A stretch of 64,000 nt of DNA from Dendrolimus kikuchii (GCA_019925095.2 CM034392.1:10559887-10623886), one strand, 5' to 3'. Shown: positions 1 to 11,292, counted from the stretch's first letter. The notes: generated by a model not told the origin, from the sequence alone. Translations and numbers: made by a program.

Positions 1-202
1 GCTCTATTAAGGGAGAATGGAACCTGGTCACTAATGCCGGAACACAACACAAGGTTGTTATGGCAGCATACTCTAGACCAGGGGTGGTAGCGATCCAGTC
101 GGGCAAATGCCCTACCACCTGGCTGTGGGTTGTTTTTTCGTCTCTTACGAGAGGCCGCCTGGCCGCAGGAAATTGTATTCTTTCTCCGTTCCTGCACGGA
201 TA
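1..202 (-). mobile_element. SINE-like family A copy, cut by window edge
   Basis: This is a copy of the commonest repeat in the window. Read on the minus strand, the family begins near 'tatccgtgcaggaacggag' and ends in 'cctgcaataaa' plus an A-tail, so it is a retroposon of about 310 bp. This copy keeps the 5' part, with its 5' end at about 202; its A-tail end lies off the left edge. It is close in sequence to the copies at 2171, 21085 and 30576. No tRNA-like promoter is obvious in the head. Coding capacity is not established. Confidence 0.75.
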
Positions 203-1126
203 GAAATTAGAAATATATAATTAGAAAATAATAGGCAAGCAACCGCTAAGTTAAGTTTATAAGTGAATAAAAGATAACCACCAACCAACCTAAGAGGTGG
301 TTAAACATTTCTTATGTCAGTACTACACCTGGTATAATGTTAGTGTTAGTGACTACGTCGCGCAGATATGATATTGTTAATCAGTAAACACAGACAGATA
401 AATCATGTACATATGTATGTAGGTAATCGTTAACGCGCTATTTTTTAAGGCTATATGTAAGTGGAATTTGGTCACAGTTTCTAATACTAACGCAAGTGGG
501 GCAGGAGAATTAGAGGAGAGTTTTATAATTAAGGCTCTTAGATATTGTCTCTTACGATCATTGATAAGTAGTGAATATCTACGCAAAATGTATTTAAAAA
601 ATATCAATGTTAAGCTCAGTAAATGCTTTCAGTTTTCTTTGTCTGACATTAATAATGTCGACTGCTGTTACGCTTTATCCCAAATTCATTATTATCAGAA
701 TCTTTTGTAGAAAAATACATAATAAAGAAAGGCATTGAAATATTAGAAAAAAATACTTATATTATTGGTATCACTTTATACAAGCTCTGGCCAAATTTAT
801 TCACGCGGGTTTTTATATTCGTATCTACTGAACCACCAGTAAAAATCTAAAATCGGTAAGGATCTAAATAAAACAGATGTTTTAATTTTAATCCCTAAAA
901 ATTTCATTGTAATCCATGCTCAGTCGTTTCGGGACACAGGTATGTTATGTCCATGTTTGATGGATATGGATGGATGATCCAGGCTGATGGATAAAAAGGC
1001 GCTAATTTATGATTACGTGTCATATAAATGACAGTTTTCATTAAAAAATTTTGGCATTTGTTTTAAAATAAAAGACAAACACTTCAATCTTATTGGTATA
1101 CATTTTGTCAATATTCTAGACGGTAG
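203..1126. other. AT-rich tract, no gene recognised
   Basis: Between the first family-A copy and the RTE insertion I see only AT-rich sequence with short chance open frames on both strands. No repeat family of the window, tRNA-like box or conserved protein motif was recognised. Confidence 0.4.
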
Positions 1127-1967
1127 TGATCAATGACTAAGCTGTAAGCTGACTAACTAGCAACCTCCATGGTTGATCACGTATGCTGACGATATCGCGC
1201 TGGCAGATTCGGACAGGGTGCGCCTGGTGCAACGCGTAAATGCGTGGAAGAGGTCGCTAGAGAACGGCGGTCTGAAACTAAATGTGGCAAAGACTGAGTA
1301 CTTGGCCTGCAACACTACAGATCCCACATCCGTGCGCATAGGCGAAGGTACGGTCGAGCGCACGGATCAGTTTAAGTACTTGGGATCTGTAGTTAATGCA
1401 TCCGGGGATATCGACCACGACGTCAAGGCCCATATCACAGCAGCTTGGGTCAAATGGCGTGAGGTGACAGGTGTCATTTGTGACCCCAAAATGCCGGTTA
1501 AATTAAAAGGACAGATCTATAAATCCATCATTAGACCTGTCCTTTTGTACGGCAGTGAAGCCTGGCCTGTACTTGAGCGAGACAATCAAGAACTGCGTGT
1601 CACGGAAATAAATATGCTGCGATGCATGTGTGGAGTGACGCGGAAAGACCGGGTCAGGAACTCCCGCATCGTTACGTTACGTTGGTCCGGCAGCCACGTT
1701 TTACGGAAACCGGCTAATTATGTGGGGAATAAATGTCTAGCCTTGCCGCCTCCGCCAGGTCCCGGTCGCAGGAGAACGCCCAAGAAATGTTGGCTTGACG
1801 TTGTGAAGGATCACATGCGTACCAATGGTCTCAAAACGGGGGATACTGAAGACCGCGCGAAGTGGAGTAGAAAAAGTAAGAAAGCGGACCCTGGGCGTCT
1901 GAGTGAACGCTCCGAACGCAACCGGGAATTAACGCTCGGATGATGATGATGATTGATCAATGACTAA
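1127..1967 (+). repeat. 14-bp target-site duplication flanking RTE insertion
   Basis: The 14-mer tgatcaatgactaa occurs at 1127-1140 and again at 1954-1967. It brackets an RTE-like fragment that ends in a TGAT-repeat tail. A perfect 14-bp direct repeat at both ends is what target-primed reverse transcription leaves. The right copy overlaps the TGAT-rich tail by a few bases, so the exact border is ambiguous by up to about 4 bp. Confidence 0.85.
1141..1953 (+). pseudogene. 5'-truncated RTE-like LINE, RT C-terminal half
   Basis: An uninterrupted frame runs from about 1164 to the stop at 1941-1943. It opens with 'PPWLITYADDIALAD', which carries the YADD catalytic box of reverse transcriptase. RTE-like motifs follow: a KTEYLAC...FKYLGS block, WREVTGVICD, PVKLKGQIYKSIIRPVLLYGSEAW, MCGVTRKDRVRNS, and a C-terminal GRRRTPKKCWLDVVKDHM block. 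The 3' end is a short TGATGATGATGAT tail, typical of RTE elements. The endonuclease and the RT fingers are missing. Between RNS and LRWSG the protein looks shorter than expected for the family, suggesting an in-frame deletion. About 23 bp at 1141-1163 match no coding sequence and look like junction filler. The copy is dead but recent, since there is no stop in about 256 codons. Confidence 0.85.
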
Positions 1968-2170
1968 ATTTATCTACTTAACTCACATCATTAATGTTTC
2001 TAGTTCTAACATTTGTTGTTATCAGAGCAATAGCAACTATTTGGAATTGAAAATCATGATATTTCATGTCACATAACAGCAATATTGTAAACAGTTTTTT
2101 GTTTTCGTACTCTAATCGTCCCAATGGCTAAACCATTTTGATTGTGGTTTCCGTAATATGTTGAGATACA

Positions 2171-2487
2171 TTTTTTTTTTTTTATTGCAGGCGTTCAGCA
2201 GACAGGCAGACGGCCCACTTGATGGAAAGCGGTTACCATCGCCTATGGACATTTGCAACACCAAAGGTGCTACAAATGCGCTGCTGCTCTCTTAAGGGAG
2301 TCTGGAACCTGGTCACTAATGCCGGAACACAACTCAAAGTTGTTCTGGCGGCATGCTCTAGACCAGGGGTGGTAGCCATCCAGTCGGGCAAATGCCCAAC
2401 CACCTGGCTGTGGGTTGTTTAGTCGCCTCTAACGACAGGCCGCCAGGCCGCAGGAAATTGTATTCTTTCTCCGTTCCTGCACGGATA
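2171..2487 (-). mobile_element. SINE-like family A, full length
   Basis: A complete copy. The plus strand starts with a T13 run and 'attgcag', which is the A-tail of the minus-strand element, and ends at 'cctgcacggata', its 5' end. It shares this 5' end with the copies at 1, 14981, 21085, 30576 and, less exactly, 49923. Uniform 5' ends are SINE-like and differ from the ragged truncation of the LINEs here. The open frames on each strand are probably incidental. No clear target-site duplication was found. Confidence 0.8.
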
Positions 2488-2659
2488 AACATTTAGAGTA
2501 ACAGTAATCTTACGTGTTAGCTTGATTAAAATTTACAAATAAAAAGATTCGTCAATTTTAAAACTGCATACATTTTCAAAACCTAACCGGAAATTATAGT
2601 AATGAATCGAAATATGCTTCGAAATAGCTCCCCTTTAGCTAAAGTGACTACAAAACCCT

Positions 2660-2890
2660 ACACCAACAGTCAGAACCAAGCGTTCCGCTTCATCTTTTCT
2701 GGTGCACACTGCCGAGGAGTGGAATAATTTGCCGGAGTCTGTTTTTCCTGACAAATACAATCTTCAAGTCTTCAAGTCACGAGTGAATAGGTATCTTCTA
2801 GGTAAGCGTGCTCCATCTTAGACTGCGTCATCACTCATATCAGGTGAGACAGTGGTCAAACGCAAACTTATACTTCCATAAAAAAAACCT
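2660..2890 (+). pseudogene. CR1/Jockey-like LINE 3' end
   Basis: From 2675 to the stop at 2819-2821 the frame encodes the last 48 residues of a LINE pol protein, including [20 protein letters not shown] and [13 protein letters not shown]. The same C-terminus occurs at 44490-44640, 6651-6818 and, on the minus strand, 9453-9650. A 3' UTR of about 60 bp follows and ends in an A-rich run near 2880-2888. The rest of the element is absent through 5' truncation, whose border at 2660-2675 is uncertain. Confidence 0.75.
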
Positions 2891-3417
2891 AAACCGGGGA
2901 TCTTTCTTCCTTATTACGAAGTTGTTTATTCTATGTAAATCAGCACACACTTTGCCCAATTGTTCAAATATTAATGTCACACAAAACTCCTAAATTAATT
3001 GCTTTCTTAAAATATCACTTTAAAGCCTTAGCAGTTTCTTTTGAAAAGAAGTCTTCTAAAACCAAACTGGCTATGTCAAAGAGCAATCCTGCCTCCCACT
3101 AACAATCTAAAGCTAGCCCAGTAATTAATTCCCATGAATAAAAGTATTTTAATTGTGATTTTTATTTGAGAAAGTAATTTATGTTCTAAAATTCAACGAT
3201 CATAAATTAACAGAGGTAGGTTAAATGTATGGAAATTAATTACTAAGAAGCATTCCAATAGAACGCCATTTTTCTTTGACGTCCAAATGAATGGATTTCA
3301 GCAGTTAATAAGACGGATGATCAAATTAAAAAATCTCAGCGTGTCACTAGTGTATGTCATACTAATTTAGCCGTATAAACACTTCACTTTAACCACGTGA
3401 TTGGCTATTAAATATAT
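2891..3417. other. AT-rich tract, nothing recognised
   Basis: Low-complexity AT-rich sequence with only short open frames. No family of this window was recognised in it. Confidence 0.35.
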
Positions 3418-3462
3418 CAATTGGATTTCCAATATGTGTTTGTCTGTCGATTATTATTATTA
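3418..3462 (+). repeat. 3' tail fragment of SINE family G
   Basis: The segment around 'caatatgtgtttgtctgtcg' followed by ATT repeats matches the 3' tail of the tRNA-headed SINE family at 24198 and 34874. Only the tail is present. Confidence 0.45.
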
Positions 3463-3489
3463 ACAAAGTATATTATATTAAGTATAAAA

Positions 3490-3592
3490 GAAGCAAGTGA
3501 GGTGTGTAAGAATGGACCTAAATGGCGCTCTGTTGTTCGTGCCTACCCCGCAAGGGAACTGGCGTGAAGTTATGTATGTATGTATGTATTAA
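3490..3592 (+). mobile_element. LINE-B 3' end with TATG tail
   Basis: This is the terminal part of LINE family B. The frame reads EVCKNxPKWRS-like residues and ends in AYPARELA followed by a stop, then a short (TATG)n tail. The same C-terminus ends the copies at 7745, 23979 and 48165. About 100 bp survive here. Confidence 0.7.
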
Positions 3593-4911
3593 ATCAATAC
3601 AAGGAACCATTTGAAAAAAAAATCGAGGGCACGACTGTTTAAGACGGATTCCCAGCATTCTCAATCATATATTGATGTGCAAGTATCATGAACCGATAAT
3701 AAGTAATTTTCTATTTTGTCTACCTCATAGGCGAAGTATTATTTAACAATCTGCTTACTCCGTGGAACTGTTGAGGATATCCTCTTCTATCCTTTTTCAT
3801 TCTTCGGACTGAATGCAACAGAAGTAAAGATAGAAGAGAGTTATTTTTATGAGTTGGTCCGTTTAGAAGTTTTCGAATGACGGCAAAAAAGTACTTTAAA
3901 CTTTGAACAATTTAATTTTCTGGATAAAACCTACCTAAGTTATAAACGTGATAAATGATGAAACTACAAACTCTCCTGCGATAAAAAAATCACACGTTTT
4001 ATTTTTATGATATTCTGATATTGATTTATTTTTCAATAAATACCCTTTTCTTTATACTATTTGGGTATGGTACGCCTGAATCTGAAGTCCATACACATTA
4101 CATACGTGTTCTTTATTCATATAAATATAGATTACAAAACAGAAGCATCATCGGGACTACTTCGGTATTAACAAGCTATGTGTATTAAAGACGGCGAGGG
4201 ACAAAGTGGGGGGGAGAGACGAGCTGTTAGCCGGACACGTGCGCGATCACGTGACCACACGCGGTGCTACTGATATGAAAGCTCGCTAATTGAATCACAT
4301 AACAGACTGTAATACGTGCTTTTGTCATCATTCATAACAACTCATTTAGAAAATGCCAGTTTAAAATGTTTTTAATCGAGCATTGAAGTTAAAATGTGAG
4401 TTATTTGCATGTAATTACTTCAGGTTATAAACACAATCAAGTCGAATTCATTAACTACGCTCTACGAGCTTAATTATGGGTTAACTTAAGAGTGATTTAA
4501 ACTTCTTATTAAATTTATATAAATAAAAATTACGTTATTTTAAATTATAGTATACCTACGACACGGTCTTTACTTTGCTACTTATTAATATAAAGTCCAT
4601 AAAGATATAATTATACTAAATATATCAGAATGTTTGTTAGTATGTTCGCTTTTTAGGGCTTTGAATTTAAAGCGGTTTTCATGAATTTTGCAAATTTCAT
4701 GCATTCATTTGCAGCCGCGAGAGATAGGATAAATGATACTTCAGATGGCAGAGAGTATAGTATTCACTGTCGAGTGCTGATGTGAACTGAAATGAACTTA
4801 TTTATTTTGGAAATGGTAACAGGTATATACAAACATTAACAATTCATATAGCGAATGTGATACATAGCAAAATGTGTGAGGAGGATGGATGATGTGCGAG
4901 CGAGATAGAGC
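3593..4911. other. 1.3-kb tract without recognised genes
   Basis: AT-rich sequence. At about 4190-4275 there is a purine-rich then GC-rich block with a run of seven G and two CACGTG-like motifs, which stands out in composition. No coding signal was recognised. Confidence 0.3.
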
Positions 4912-5004
4912 AACTATTAGTCGGAACATAACTCAGGGTTGTTATAGTGGCATACACTAGATCAGGGGTGGTAGTCATCCAGGCGGGCTAATAGCCTACC
5001 ACCT
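4912..5004 (-). repeat. SINE-like family A internal fragment
   Basis: About 90 bp matching the centre of family A, with the 'aggggtggtag' and 'cctaccacctgg' blocks. Both ends are lost and it has diverged more than the full copies. Confidence 0.65.
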
Positions 5005-6650
5005 GGCAAAATTATTATAAAATCCACCCATATATAAAAAAGTGATCAGGGAAGAAGGAAACATATAATTCACCTTTACAATGCACATATATAAAAATTA
5101 GATGAATGTATACATTGAAGAATACATTGAAAAATATACATTACTTTTCCTTAGTAGATCATTATAAACAGGATTTTTGCAACGAAATACACTATTTAAT
5201 TATGTTTAAATGTCTTAGACAACTTAAACCATGTCTAAAATTAGATATTACAGAAGAAAATGTTTTACATTAATCACCTAAAGACTCAATTTAACTTTAT
5301 TTTAATTATATCCAAAAATTATGGTATCATGTAGGAACAAACAAGGTATAGGCATAATTATAAAAAAATATATACTAGACACAACTGCGTGAATCTTTAA
5401 TCTGTTCAAAATCAATACAGTTACGTGGAACATTACAGATTGTATTATTTTATTTGGTGTGCGTGACAACGCAAGGCGTTCTGGTTGAATTTATTATTTG
5501 ATCGATGGTGGATACGTTTGATATCCGCTAACCGTGCTGCGATACCGCACTGCACCGTACTACCCCATCGTAAAATACAGGTTGCCGTTCCGAAACACAA
5601 GTTCGGGACGCTGATATTACTTTTATTAAAATGATTTTCTCTTCTCTGTTGCTGGTGAACTGAACCGTACTTTATGCTATAGTAGCGAACTTACACACTA
5701 ACCTTTAAAAAAGCGTATCTCTTAGAATATTATATTATTCTTGGTTTTTATTTTTTTATTAGGATTCTATAAGAACACGGCAAGATCAAAACCTTTCTAG
5801 TATCATTTTATACGTCTGTCTGTATGTTACAGTCATTTCACTTGAAGATTATGGTCACTATAATTGAAATTTAGAAATTTCGATTAGTTTTGAAGATATG
5901 AAATATCGGGTAAACTAATACAATTATTGGCACCCCAGTCAATTTATTCAAAATATAAAGATATATTAATATTTTCTATTTGGTAGCCTTAGCCTATAGT
6001 TATCTTTACTTTATAAATAAAATAAGATTTCTTAATGTTTTGAATAAAATAACAGAGTGCCAATCATTATACCGGGATGTTAATAATTGTAGATGATCCT
6101 CACTATTAAAATTAATCGCTTACTGTGCCTGCTAAGACACTCAATTTGGCTGAATTTTAAGATTTATCATATTCATACAATATTTTTATTTCATCTATAT
6201 ACATAGATACTTTGAAGACTGAGGAAGATGGCTGTAACATATGCTTAGACAAACTGACGGTAAAACAATTTAATAAGGAGATCGTTCTTGTCAAAATGGC
6301 TACTAAACCTTATAAACAACACATCGAAAGATTCTTAAGTATATAAACTCTCAAAACAAAGCTTTGTAACAAAATAAACTGCAGATACCTTGAAAAATGG
6401 TCCATTTTAATTTGAAGAAAATTGAAAGCCTTTGTTTACCGGAATCAATCAAGAGTGTACCGTCGGATCCAGTGTTAAGTTGGGGCAAGCTCCCGTCATT
6501 AATGGGACGGATAATACTCTTAATTAATGCAGGTGCGCCTGTACACTGACAGCTCTGGCAGCCTACTCTACCAACCCTTGCGATAGTAGTGTGGTTTGCT
6601 AGAAAGATTAGTGTATTATTATTATACGAACCTATTATACACATATAAGA
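5005..6650. other. 1.6-kb AT-rich tract, no gene recognised
   Basis: No repeat family defined elsewhere in the window, no tRNA box and no credible exon was recognised. Open frames here do not exceed about 100 codons and carry no familiar motif. Confidence 0.35.
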
Positions 6651-6835
6651 ACGAAGCGCTTTGCGTCTACCTTCATCATGCGTACCGCAAAGGAGTGGAA
6701 CTCATTGCCGAAGTCTGTCTTTCCCGATACTTACAAGCTGGGTGTCTTCAAATCCTGTGTGAATAGTTACCTTTTATCGGGCGACATCATGGTCAAATGC
6801 GAACCTATACTACTATAAAATAAAATAAATAACCG
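6651..6835 (+). pseudogene. CR1/Jockey-like LINE 3' end, second copy
   Basis: A frame from 6651 to the stop at 6816-6818 encodes the C-terminus with MRTAKEWNSLPKSVFPDTYKL and FKSCVNSYLL. It is clearly related to the copy at 2660 but diverged, with R-to-C and R-to-S changes in the [10 protein letters not shown] motif. It ends in an A-rich tail (taaaataaaataaa). The 5' part is missing. Confidence 0.75.
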
Positions 6836-6869
6836 TAATAAACAGAAGTAGCTGTTAAGCTCGTTTTAA

Positions 6870-6997
6870 TTTAGTAGATCCTATTTGGGATCTGGGATCG
6901 GCCCCAGCGTAGTCCGTTGTATATTACCCATAACACGAGCGTAACTTGCTTAATTTGGGGATATACAATATGTGTGTTTGTCTGCCGATTATTTATT
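6870..6997 (+). mobile_element. SINE family G, 3' half
   Basis: The segment from 'gggatctgggatcggcc' to 'tttgtctgccgatt' matches the tRNA-unrelated body and tail of the SINE copies at 24198 and 34874, followed by (TTTA)n. The tRNA-like head is missing. Confidence 0.6.
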
Positions 6998-7009
6998 TAT
7001 TTATTTGAA

Positions 7010-7660
7010 CAATTGAGCAGTTTTAAGGCTACTTTAGCCATTTTTGCAAAAACGGAAGCCTTATGAAATCGTCATGTCCGTTCGTTTGTCCATACTCTCT
7101 CATTTTTCTGACTTAGACACGAATGAAATTCAGTTGGAATATGTAATACACAATGATGTAGTGAAATCGCGAAAAAAAATTTAGGAGTCACCGTCATACT
7201 TGCAACAGATTATTAAATATTATTTTAGTATTTAGTAAGTTATAACGTATGGAGCTCTTCAGACGCGCGCCCACTACGGAATCCATGCCGCACCGTATGT
7301 ATAAGCAAATCCTGTAGCTTGCTACAGATTTGATACGCGCTAGTCCTTGTTTGTTCCGCTTGCTGTTAAGACGCTTGGACCGTAGGGTTCTGAGGCGATG
7401 AGGTACTAAAAAGAGCTCTCAAAATGCCTAATCGATTTTTCAGGTGACCATAGGGCTGGTACGTACGTCGGACCGCGGATCAGTATGTGGATCCAGCTAG
7501 CTAGCGTACCCTTTGGAGTACCTTATCAAAAGATGACGTTTACCTAGACTCAGTATTTCACATATTTATAGTCTATAATCTAAAAAATCTTGAAAATCGG
7601 TTCAGAATTGACGAAGAAATTGAGACGAACATACAAAAAAAACAACATACAGACGATTTA
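7010..7660 (+). repeat. Dispersed repeat O with GC-rich interior
   Basis: The first ~180 bp ('gaaatcgtcatgtccg' to 'gatgtagtgaaatcgcg') are the reverse complement of sequence at about 58790-59000, so this is a dispersed repeat. The stretch 7250-7530 is much richer in GC, with a 7-bp stem hairpin 'ctgtagcttgctacag'; it may be a separate insertion. No coding frame was recognised. Confidence 0.4.
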
Positions 7661-7744
7661 AGAACTTCCTCCTTTTTGAAATCGGTTAATAAAATCGAAT
7701 TGCAATGTTATTTTTTCACTGTCCGTTAGCAAATTTTATGTAAT

Positions 7745-7862
7745 ACATACATACATAACTTCACGCCAGTTCCCTTGCGGGGTAGGCACGAACAACAGAG
7801 CGCCAATTAGGCTTATTCTTACACACCTCACTTGCTTCTTTGACATTCATAACTCTTGTCAA
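7745..7862 (-). mobile_element. LINE-B 3' end, minus strand
   Basis: The minus strand encodes RVMNVKEASEVCKNKPNWRS and ends AYPARELA then stop, followed by a short TATG tail. On its upstream side (plus coordinate 7862) it abuts a family-A tail in the opposite orientation. Confidence 0.75.
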
Positions 7863-7911
7863 CAAGTGGGCCGTCTGCCTGTCTACTGAACTCATGCAAT
7901 AAAAAAAATCG
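7862..7911 (+). repeat. Family A 3' tail fragment fused to LINE-B
   Basis: 'aagtgggccgtctgcctgtc' followed by 'atgcaataaaaaaaa' is the last ~45 bp of family A, in plus orientation. It joins directly to the truncated 5' end of the minus-strand LINE-B copy. Confidence 0.7.
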
Positions 7912-8690
7912 TAACATTTTCCTATAACGCCGATTTTGAAACAGAGCATTAAGCTATTGAACTCGGCGTAAATATTACTCGCACGTCATGCTTTCGGATG
8001 ATTTTACTAACTTGAATCGTAAAATCTTCTACATTTAATCTTAATTTTAACTATTATGTGACTTTTAGTTTATTGTTACGTATACGTATATGTCTTGTTA
8101 TTTCTTTTATATTCGTTTCCTGGTGACGACACAAAGCGTTACTTTCGGTTAATAAGAGTAATCACTCATTATATTTCAATATTATTCATTGTTTCCAAGA
8201 AAACAATTTTTAATTAAGTTTATTAATATCCAGGAGCCTTATTCGCTGTGAGCCGTAATAAACTTAATTGCTTCTTGATAACAAGTTTGTTTTCATTTTC
8301 GAAATAAGGTTTAATGTTTTAATTTTTGACCGTATTTTCTACATTGTTATGTTTTGATGGAAATATTGATACTTCTATCTTTTTAATAAGCAAATAAGCA
8401 GTCACAACTGCGATGCAAACTGAAATGCTATTTTGCAAATTCTATTTTAAACAGAAAATAACTAGTAATCAATCTTATATTTTCTAAATTACAGTGAATA
8501 AATTTAATTTTCCGGTCTTGTATGGCCGGGTGCATGATTTATTATAACTAATTACAAATTTGGATACAACCTCGACTTTTGCCAATAAAACAACATAATT
8601 ATTTCACAATTATTACGAAAGATAGTCAAAGAAAAAGATATCTAAAAAAACTTAATAGGCATTTATGTATCTATTGCCTTTTTCCTGCAC
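7912..8690. other. AT-rich tract, nothing recognised
   Basis: Sequence of very high A+T with no repeat family or coding motif that I could identify. Confidence 0.35.
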
Positions 8691-8714
8691 CATCTACATC
8701 GCCAGATTCAAATT

Positions 8715-8864
8715 TCTTTGATTTAGGTTGCTTGGAAGAGATCGCTTTGAGCGATAAAGCCTTCTATTATATTGCCTAGAAAATGTTGCAAATATGGTCT
8801 GTTTTTGTAATTGTATATTTTGGTGTGCAATATAGTGTTATCTGTCTCTCTCTCTCTCTCTCTC
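8715..8864 (+). mobile_element. LINE 3' UTR family M with (TC)n tail
   Basis: Contains the conserved 'ggaagagatcgct...agcgataa' stem motif shared with 29519 (plus), 20737 (minus) and 31190 (minus). It ends in a (TC)10 microsatellite at about 8845-8864. The arrangement resembles the 3' UTR of a non-LTR retrotransposon; the parent pol gene is not present. Confidence 0.5.
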
Positions 8865-9452
8865 AGTATATGCCATAATAATAGCAAGTGGACATATTTC
8901 TATCCACTCATATCGGCCAAACGTATACGTATAATGTATCTATATTTACATAAAGTACATACTAATAATGATAGTATATTAAAGCTGACGCAATTCTTAA
9001 TTGATTTTTCGTTTTAAATTGCCTTTTCAATCTTTGTTGGCTATACTATTCTTACCGTAAAATACTGTAAAGTTGCCTTCATCTTATACAGAAAAACACG
9101 AAAGCAGAAATGGATAACCATGTACGTTCACACAGTCCATGCTCATACGTTTGGGAACGCGTGTAAGCTATAAACTTTGTGGATAATGGGAAAAATTCAC
9201 AAAACTAGCTACCGTGTGGGGTGAAATTCATAACGCGCTTACCAGTACGGCTCACCTGTCTCGTTAAACTTCGGAATTTTTAAATTAAATTCTGAACGAC
9301 GTCGACTCCGCAAAGTTTAGGATTCTTAAAATTCAACTGATGTATTCGACCCCTCAATTTAGTACATACGCAATAAGTCTGTGTGCGTGGGGAATGGTAA
9401 TCAAATAGTATATTACACAGATACCCATCAATATAGACAGTCATTTTTTTAC
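8865..9452. other. AT-rich tract, nothing recognised
   Basis: No recognised repeat, RNA gene or exon. Mixed composition, with somewhat more GC around 9200-9400. Confidence 0.3.
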
Positions 9453-9650
9453 AGTAGTATGGGCTCCGTTTGACCCTGATCTCGACCGATAGAGAAATAT
9501 TGTCAAAGATAGCGCACGCTTACCTAGAAGGTACCTATTCACGCGGGACTTGAAAACACCCAGGCTGTAACTACCGGGAAAGACAATAGTACCGCTGCGT
9601 CTGGTTGTCCGATGATAAAAGAGAGACGGCGGGATCAATTTGAAGAGCTC
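9453..9650 (-). pseudogene. CR1/Jockey-like LINE 3' end, internally deleted
   Basis: The minus strand reads [18 protein letters not shown], then [20 protein letters not shown]. Compared with the 43.8-kb copy, the segment between HRTTRR and VFP (about 40-45 residues, including the W-N-LP block) is missing. A short A-tail precedes 9453. Confidence 0.75.
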
Positions 9651-9674
9651 TCTTACGTACTCTACAAAATGTAT

Positions 9675-9907
9675 ACACTATAGAAGGGGAACGGACAGTA
9701 AGCCTGGCACACTTGTCCAAGGCGGCTTGGCAAGTTTGACACATCGGTTACCTCGATGTGCAAGTTTCATCGCGATGTTTTTTTTCACCGTTGCTAGCAC
9801 GTAATAAATGTAACAATATGCTCATTAGGTCAGAAAACTGCCTAAGTGGTGCATGCTTTCCAGCCAGAGTTTAGAACGCGTGCGCTAGCCATTATGCTAC
9901 CACGACT
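9675..9907 (-). mobile_element. tRNA-derived SINE family H, minus strand
   Basis: Reverse complement of the SINE at 45221. It retains the head ('gtggtagcataatggctagc' on the minus strand), a decayed box B region and the body with 'gatgtgtcaaac'. It lies next to the LINE remnant at 9453-9650. Confidence 0.65.
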
Positions 9908-10680
9908 TAACAAAGCCTCTACGCTTCAGTAAACTAGACCGCACAAGACTTAGATTACTAGCTCGAAGAGGTCATAAACATAAAAATCGGGCTTAATTCC
10001 TTTAAAACATATACATTTGTATGTTTTAATGGAATTAAGAGCCAGTAACGATCACGAAAACAAGAAAAATCTGATAAAAAAATTCCAAGTTCTATTGAGG
10101 ATTTCATCACAATTTAATGATTGTTTGAGTTAATCGTTCTTTAATATTTCTGAGAGTGGCCATAAATGTAATAAGAGCCTTAATCTCGTAATTAATGCGC
10201 CGCTCGCGTCCGTGCAAACTCGGTACGGGAAGATCCTTCGGCAATTATCGGCAACTCCCTTTCTGTTACACGTTATGCGGGAAATTATTACGCTATATTA
10301 ATTTAGCTAAAAGCTTTGCCGAAGATTTTAAATGGTGCTAAAGGATGTAATTTTAGATTTAAATTGTTCTTGTTAGTATTTTAAGTCTTAGACAGATAAC
10401 AATTTATTGTACACTTTCAAGCATCGACAGGAAACAAAAGAAAAGTCAGTGCTAATCTACACACGTTGAATATTACCTTAAAGTTAAGAAAAGTAGTTAT
10501 ACTATTTTTGTCATTTAGCTATGGAGTCGTAAAAATAGTTTAATCGAAGGTACTTCACATCTCACAACCTACTCCAGATCTTCAAACCAGATTTCGTTGA
10601 AAGTATTTTTTAAATGTAACATCTTTTTTTAGAATTGTACAAACCACAGTTTTTGGACTAGAGTGGACATATTTTTTTTT
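9908..10680. other. Tract without recognised genes
   Basis: AT-rich with a short GC-richer patch at about 10195-10260. No element or exon was identified. Confidence 0.3.
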
Positions 10681-10903
10681 ATTCTGATTAAATACATGCG
10701 ATGTTGCATAAAAATCAACTGTTATATTTAACCTTAGGTAAATTACTTTAAATTATAGCAAATGAAAAGTTTTAATACTGCTATGAAAATGTGTATATTT
10801 AAATAATGTATAAAAATAAATATTTAACCTTAGGTAAAGTACTTTACCTAGGGTTAAATATAACAGTTGGTTTTTATACAAAACCGCATGTATTTAATCA
10901 GAA
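10681..10903. mobile_element. Short inverted-repeat element (MITE-like)
   Basis: The left arm at about 10681-10749 ('attctgattaaatacatgcg' onward) is repeated in inverse at about 10836-10903, with roughly 85% identity over ~68 bp. The total is about 223 bp with a ~86-bp centre. There is no coding capacity. Terminal inverted repeats on a small non-coding unit fit a MITE; no target-site duplication is evident. Confidence 0.6.
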
Positions 10904-11214
10904 TGAACAAAAAATTCTTATGAAAATAAATATTTTGATTTAAACCTGTTTTAATGAGTATCGTCACACACACTTAGTATTTATTTATACAATATAAGTA
11001 CATTCATAATTTTCATATGAATTAATATGAAATGGATGTCACTTAAAAAAATCAATCTAATTTGTAACATCTCATAAATTTAGTTCAAACCCACTTATAT
11101 ATAAAATATTTTGTATTTTTTAATTAAATGTTTATGTGTTATACATGAATGAACGAACAAATGAATGAATGATTAATATATATTAATGAATTTAGATGAA
11201 GCAAAAGATATATA

Positions 11215-11292
11215 TTAAGATCGTAGCAAGTGGAAATCCGTTATCTCTGCCTACCCCTATGAGAAACAGGCGAGATAATATGTATGTAGGTG
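11215..11292 (+). repeat. LINE 3' tail related to family B
   Basis: 'ctctgcctacccctatgaga' and 'atatgtatgtagg' resemble the end of LINE-B (gtgcctaccccgcaag...ttatgtatgtatg) but have diverged. Probably the tail of a related LINE; the coding frame is not preserved well enough to place it. Confidence 0.4.

Noticed and set aside
2171..2487. CRISPR-like or satellite array from the recurring family-A sequence
   Set aside because: Copies are dispersed kilobases apart in both orientations with A-tails, so they are retroposons and not an array.
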